From contig JAAZCZ010000061.1 in the NCBI GenBank assembly GCA_012513005.1, forward strand, positions 1 through 64,000: 64,000 bases of DNA. The letters run 5' to 3'. Shown piece by piece: positions 62,723 through 64,000 of the stretch. The notes below the pieces were generated by a model. That model made no database searches, was not told where the DNA came from, and worked only from the letters and a program-made list of their open reading frames with translations. A program made the position numbers and the translations under genes. The DNA is from Oscillospiraceae bacterium (lineage in GTDB: Bacteria; Bacillota; Clostridia; Oscillospirales; Oscillospiraceae). Every line of letters begins with the position of its first letter. The first letter of the stretch is position 1.

Positions 62723-63329
62723 TAAAATACACCTCTGTTAATAATTCATAGTTTTTTGCTTTGCATTTTTCAGCAGTAATAATAGCATCTATCTTAGAAG
62801 CCGCAACACCGGGAGAATCGTTAATTACAACATAATCGTATCGATGTGCTTCAAGACACTCAACTTTTGCCTGAATAAGTCGCTCAATAATTTTGGTCTC
62901 TGAGTCAGTTTTTCGGCATCTGAGCCTTCGTTCCAGCTCAGCAGCATTAGGAGGCAGTACAAAAATACTAACCGCTTCTTCATAATTGGATTTAATCTGT
63001 CTTGACCCTACAACCTCAATGTCTAAGACAACACTAATACCCTCTTTGAGCTTTTCTTCAACATAAGCTCTCGGTGTTCCGTACATATTGCCGACATAAC
63101 TAGCATGTTCAAGCAACTCACCGTTATTAACCATATCTTCAAATCTTTCCTTGCTTATGAAGAAGTAGTCAACACCATGTTCCTCTTTGCTCCTCATTTC
63201 TCTGGTAGTCACAGAAACTGAAAAACAAAGGTCATCGCGCAGCTTTAAAAGCTCGGAAATAACAGTGCTCTTACCGGCCCCGGAAGGACCTGAAATTACA
63301 ACAAGTATGCCCTTTTCGTCTATAGTCAT
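62697..63329 (-). CDS. gmk: Guanylate kinase
   Basis: Phosphorylates GMP to GDP. P-loop ISGPSGAGKSTVI (about 12-24), SVSVTTREMRSKEEHGVDYFF (GMP-binding, given here within 21 residues as SVSVTTREMR and EEHGVDYFF), ELLEHASYVGNMYGTP and VVLDIEVVGSRQIK (family: DIDVQGA). 210 residues. GGAG precedes the ATG. Confidence 0.96.
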   Translation of the reverse strand: MTIDEKGILVVISGPSGAGKSTVISELLKLRDDLCFSVSVTTREMRSKEEHGVDYFFISKERFEDMVNNGELLEHASYVGNMYGTPRAYVEEKLKEGISVVLDIEVVGSRQIKSNYEEAVSIFVLPPNAAELERRLRCRKTDSETKIIERLIQAKVECLEAHRYDYVVINDSPGVAASKIDAIITAEKCKAKNYELLTEVYFNDVVSPNG

Positions 63330-63352
63330 TTGTTCTCCTAACAGCTTTATTT

Positions 63353-63592
63353 TCAGGTCTTATCCTCAAGTCGAAGGCTTATCGCCTCCGGAACTAATGA
63401 AGAGAGTACAACATGCTCACTGTCCATAAAAATCACAGACTTGGTTTTGCGTCCAAAGCTCGCATCTATCAGTATTCCCTTTTCCCTGGCATCGGAAATT
63501 GTTCTTTTTATTGGGGCAGACTCCGGAGACACAACGGAGACTATCTTTTCCTCAGCCACATAGCTTCCAAATCCAATATTTATTAGTCTCAT
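63353..63592 (-). CDS. remA: RemA/DUF370 family regulatory protein
   Basis: 79-residue DNA-binding protein; in Bacillus RemA activates biofilm matrix and osmoprotection genes. [28 protein letters not shown] at the N-terminus (key parts LINIGFG and [14 protein letters not shown]), then [24 protein letters not shown]. Its place between yicC and gmk is the conserved Firmicutes order. Confidence 0.94.
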   Translation of the reverse strand: MRLINIGFGSYVAEEKIVSVVSPESAPIKRTISDAREKGILIDASFGRKTKSVIFMDSEHVVLSSLVPEAISLRLEDKT

Positions 63593-63595
63593 GTA

Positions 63596-64000
63596 TTACT
63601 CCACATTTTGAACTTGCTCTCGTATTTTTTCTATTTCTGCTTTCAGGTCAACGACAGTGTGTGCAATCTCCGAGTTTTGACATTTAGAGCCAATAGTGTT
63701 AGCTTCTCTATTTAGTTCCTGAACGAGAAAGTCCATTTTTCTGCCTATAGGCTCCTCTGATTCTGCCATTGCTCTTAGCTGGCTAAAATGGCTTTTTAAC
63801 CTGACTGTTTCTTCATCAACAGCAATTCGGTCAGCAAATATAGCCGCTTCTGTGAGTATTCTGCTCTCATCAATGCCTGATTCTGCAAGCACTTCACGCA
63901 TTTTGTTCTCTAAGCGAACTCTATATGCAAGCTCTGTTGTAGGTGCTGCTTCCGAAATCGCACTAAGCAATGACTCCATAGTTTCAATTCGAGATATGAT
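63596..64000 (-). CDS. YicC/YloC family endoribonuclease, C-terminal part
   Basis: The frame runs off the window's right edge, so the N-terminal half is missing. The visible part is the conserved C-terminal region: RVRLENKMREVLAESGIDESRILTEAAIFADRIAVDEETVRLKSH (read as RVRLENKMREVL and EAAIFADRIAVDEE), then GRKMDFLVQELNREANTIGSKCQN, the family's most conserved stretch (GRKMDFLVQELNREANTIGS). Members are RNases linked to small-RNA decay. The stop lies 3 nt before remA. Confidence 0.93.
   Translation of the reverse strand: MISRIETMESLLSAISEAAPTTELAYRVRLENKMREVLAESGIDESRILTEAAIFADRIAVDEETVRLKSHFSQLRAMAESEEPIGRKMDFLVQELNREANTIGSKCQNSEIAHTVVDLKAEIEKIREQVQNVE

Overview
The window is about 64 kb of AT-rich, densely packed chromosome from a low-GC Gram-positive anaerobe, almost certainly a member of Clostridia. 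The reasons are strong AGGAGG-type ribosome binding sites, frequent TTG starts, a PASTA penicillin-binding protein and a PASTA kinase, a DAP-type MurE, a PPi-type phosphofructokinase, rubrerythrin, RNase J, RemA, VanW and XpaC/TelA. It also has the large SRP RNA with an Alu domain and an RNase P RNA that reads like the ancestral (type A) form. The genus cannot be fixed from sequence reading alone. I see no prophage, insertion sequence, tRNA, rRNA or CRISPR array. This is mainly core genome.

Layout. 1-10.8 kb (+): a reduced division and cell-wall cluster, rsmH-ftsL-pbp-murE-mraY-ftsW-murG, then divIB/ftsQ and ftsZ on their own promoters. murF, murD, murC/murB and ftsA are missing from it. 10.9-16 kb: a CapA-like protein, rubrerythrin, an HD protein, and the SRP RNA-dnaX-ybaB unit (-). 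16-23.2 kb (+): radA overlapping a GME-fold-like gene, a XerC/D recombinase, an MBOAT/DHHW O-acylation pair, and a PLP aminotransferase. 23.2-33.6 kb: a P-type ATPase-like gene with degraded catalytic motifs behind class II aldolase (-), PPi-type phosphofructokinase (+), and a glycolytic operon trmL-pgk-tpiA-gpmI-eno-HAD (-). 33.6-37.7 kb (+): an FMN-dependent alpha-hydroxy acid dehydrogenase, secG and a VanW-domain wall protein. 37.8-43 kb (-): rpe-recR-rnj-patB-arsC-like-DUF436. 43-45 kb (+): xpaC-telA. 45-46.5 kb (-): trans-translation genes smpB-ppiB-ssrA. 46.6 kb (+): a Nudix hydrolase. 47-51.8 kb (-): murD-MGL-like-ligA. 51.9 kb (+): rnpB. 52.3-64 kb (-): yicC(partial)-remA-gmk-rpoZ-priA-def-fmt-rsmB-rlmN-prpC-prkC-rsgA and yebC.

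How the genes work together. Most of the window supports peptidoglycan synthesis and septation (with PrkC/PrpC as likely regulators), lower and upper glycolysis with a PPi-dependent step, translation initiation and rescue (def, fmt, smpB, ssrA), and RNA maturation (rnpB, rnj, SRP RNA). The least expected items are two genes that keep the frame and fold of an enzyme family but lack its catalytic residues: the P-type ATPase-like protein at 23.2-25.2 kb and the CapA-like protein at 10.9-12.2 kb. A third is a pair of face-to-face promoters for fba and pfp laid almost exactly on top of each other. No wholly new multi-gene system could be demonstrated from the sequence alone. The pseudo-ATPase is the best candidate for undescribed biology.
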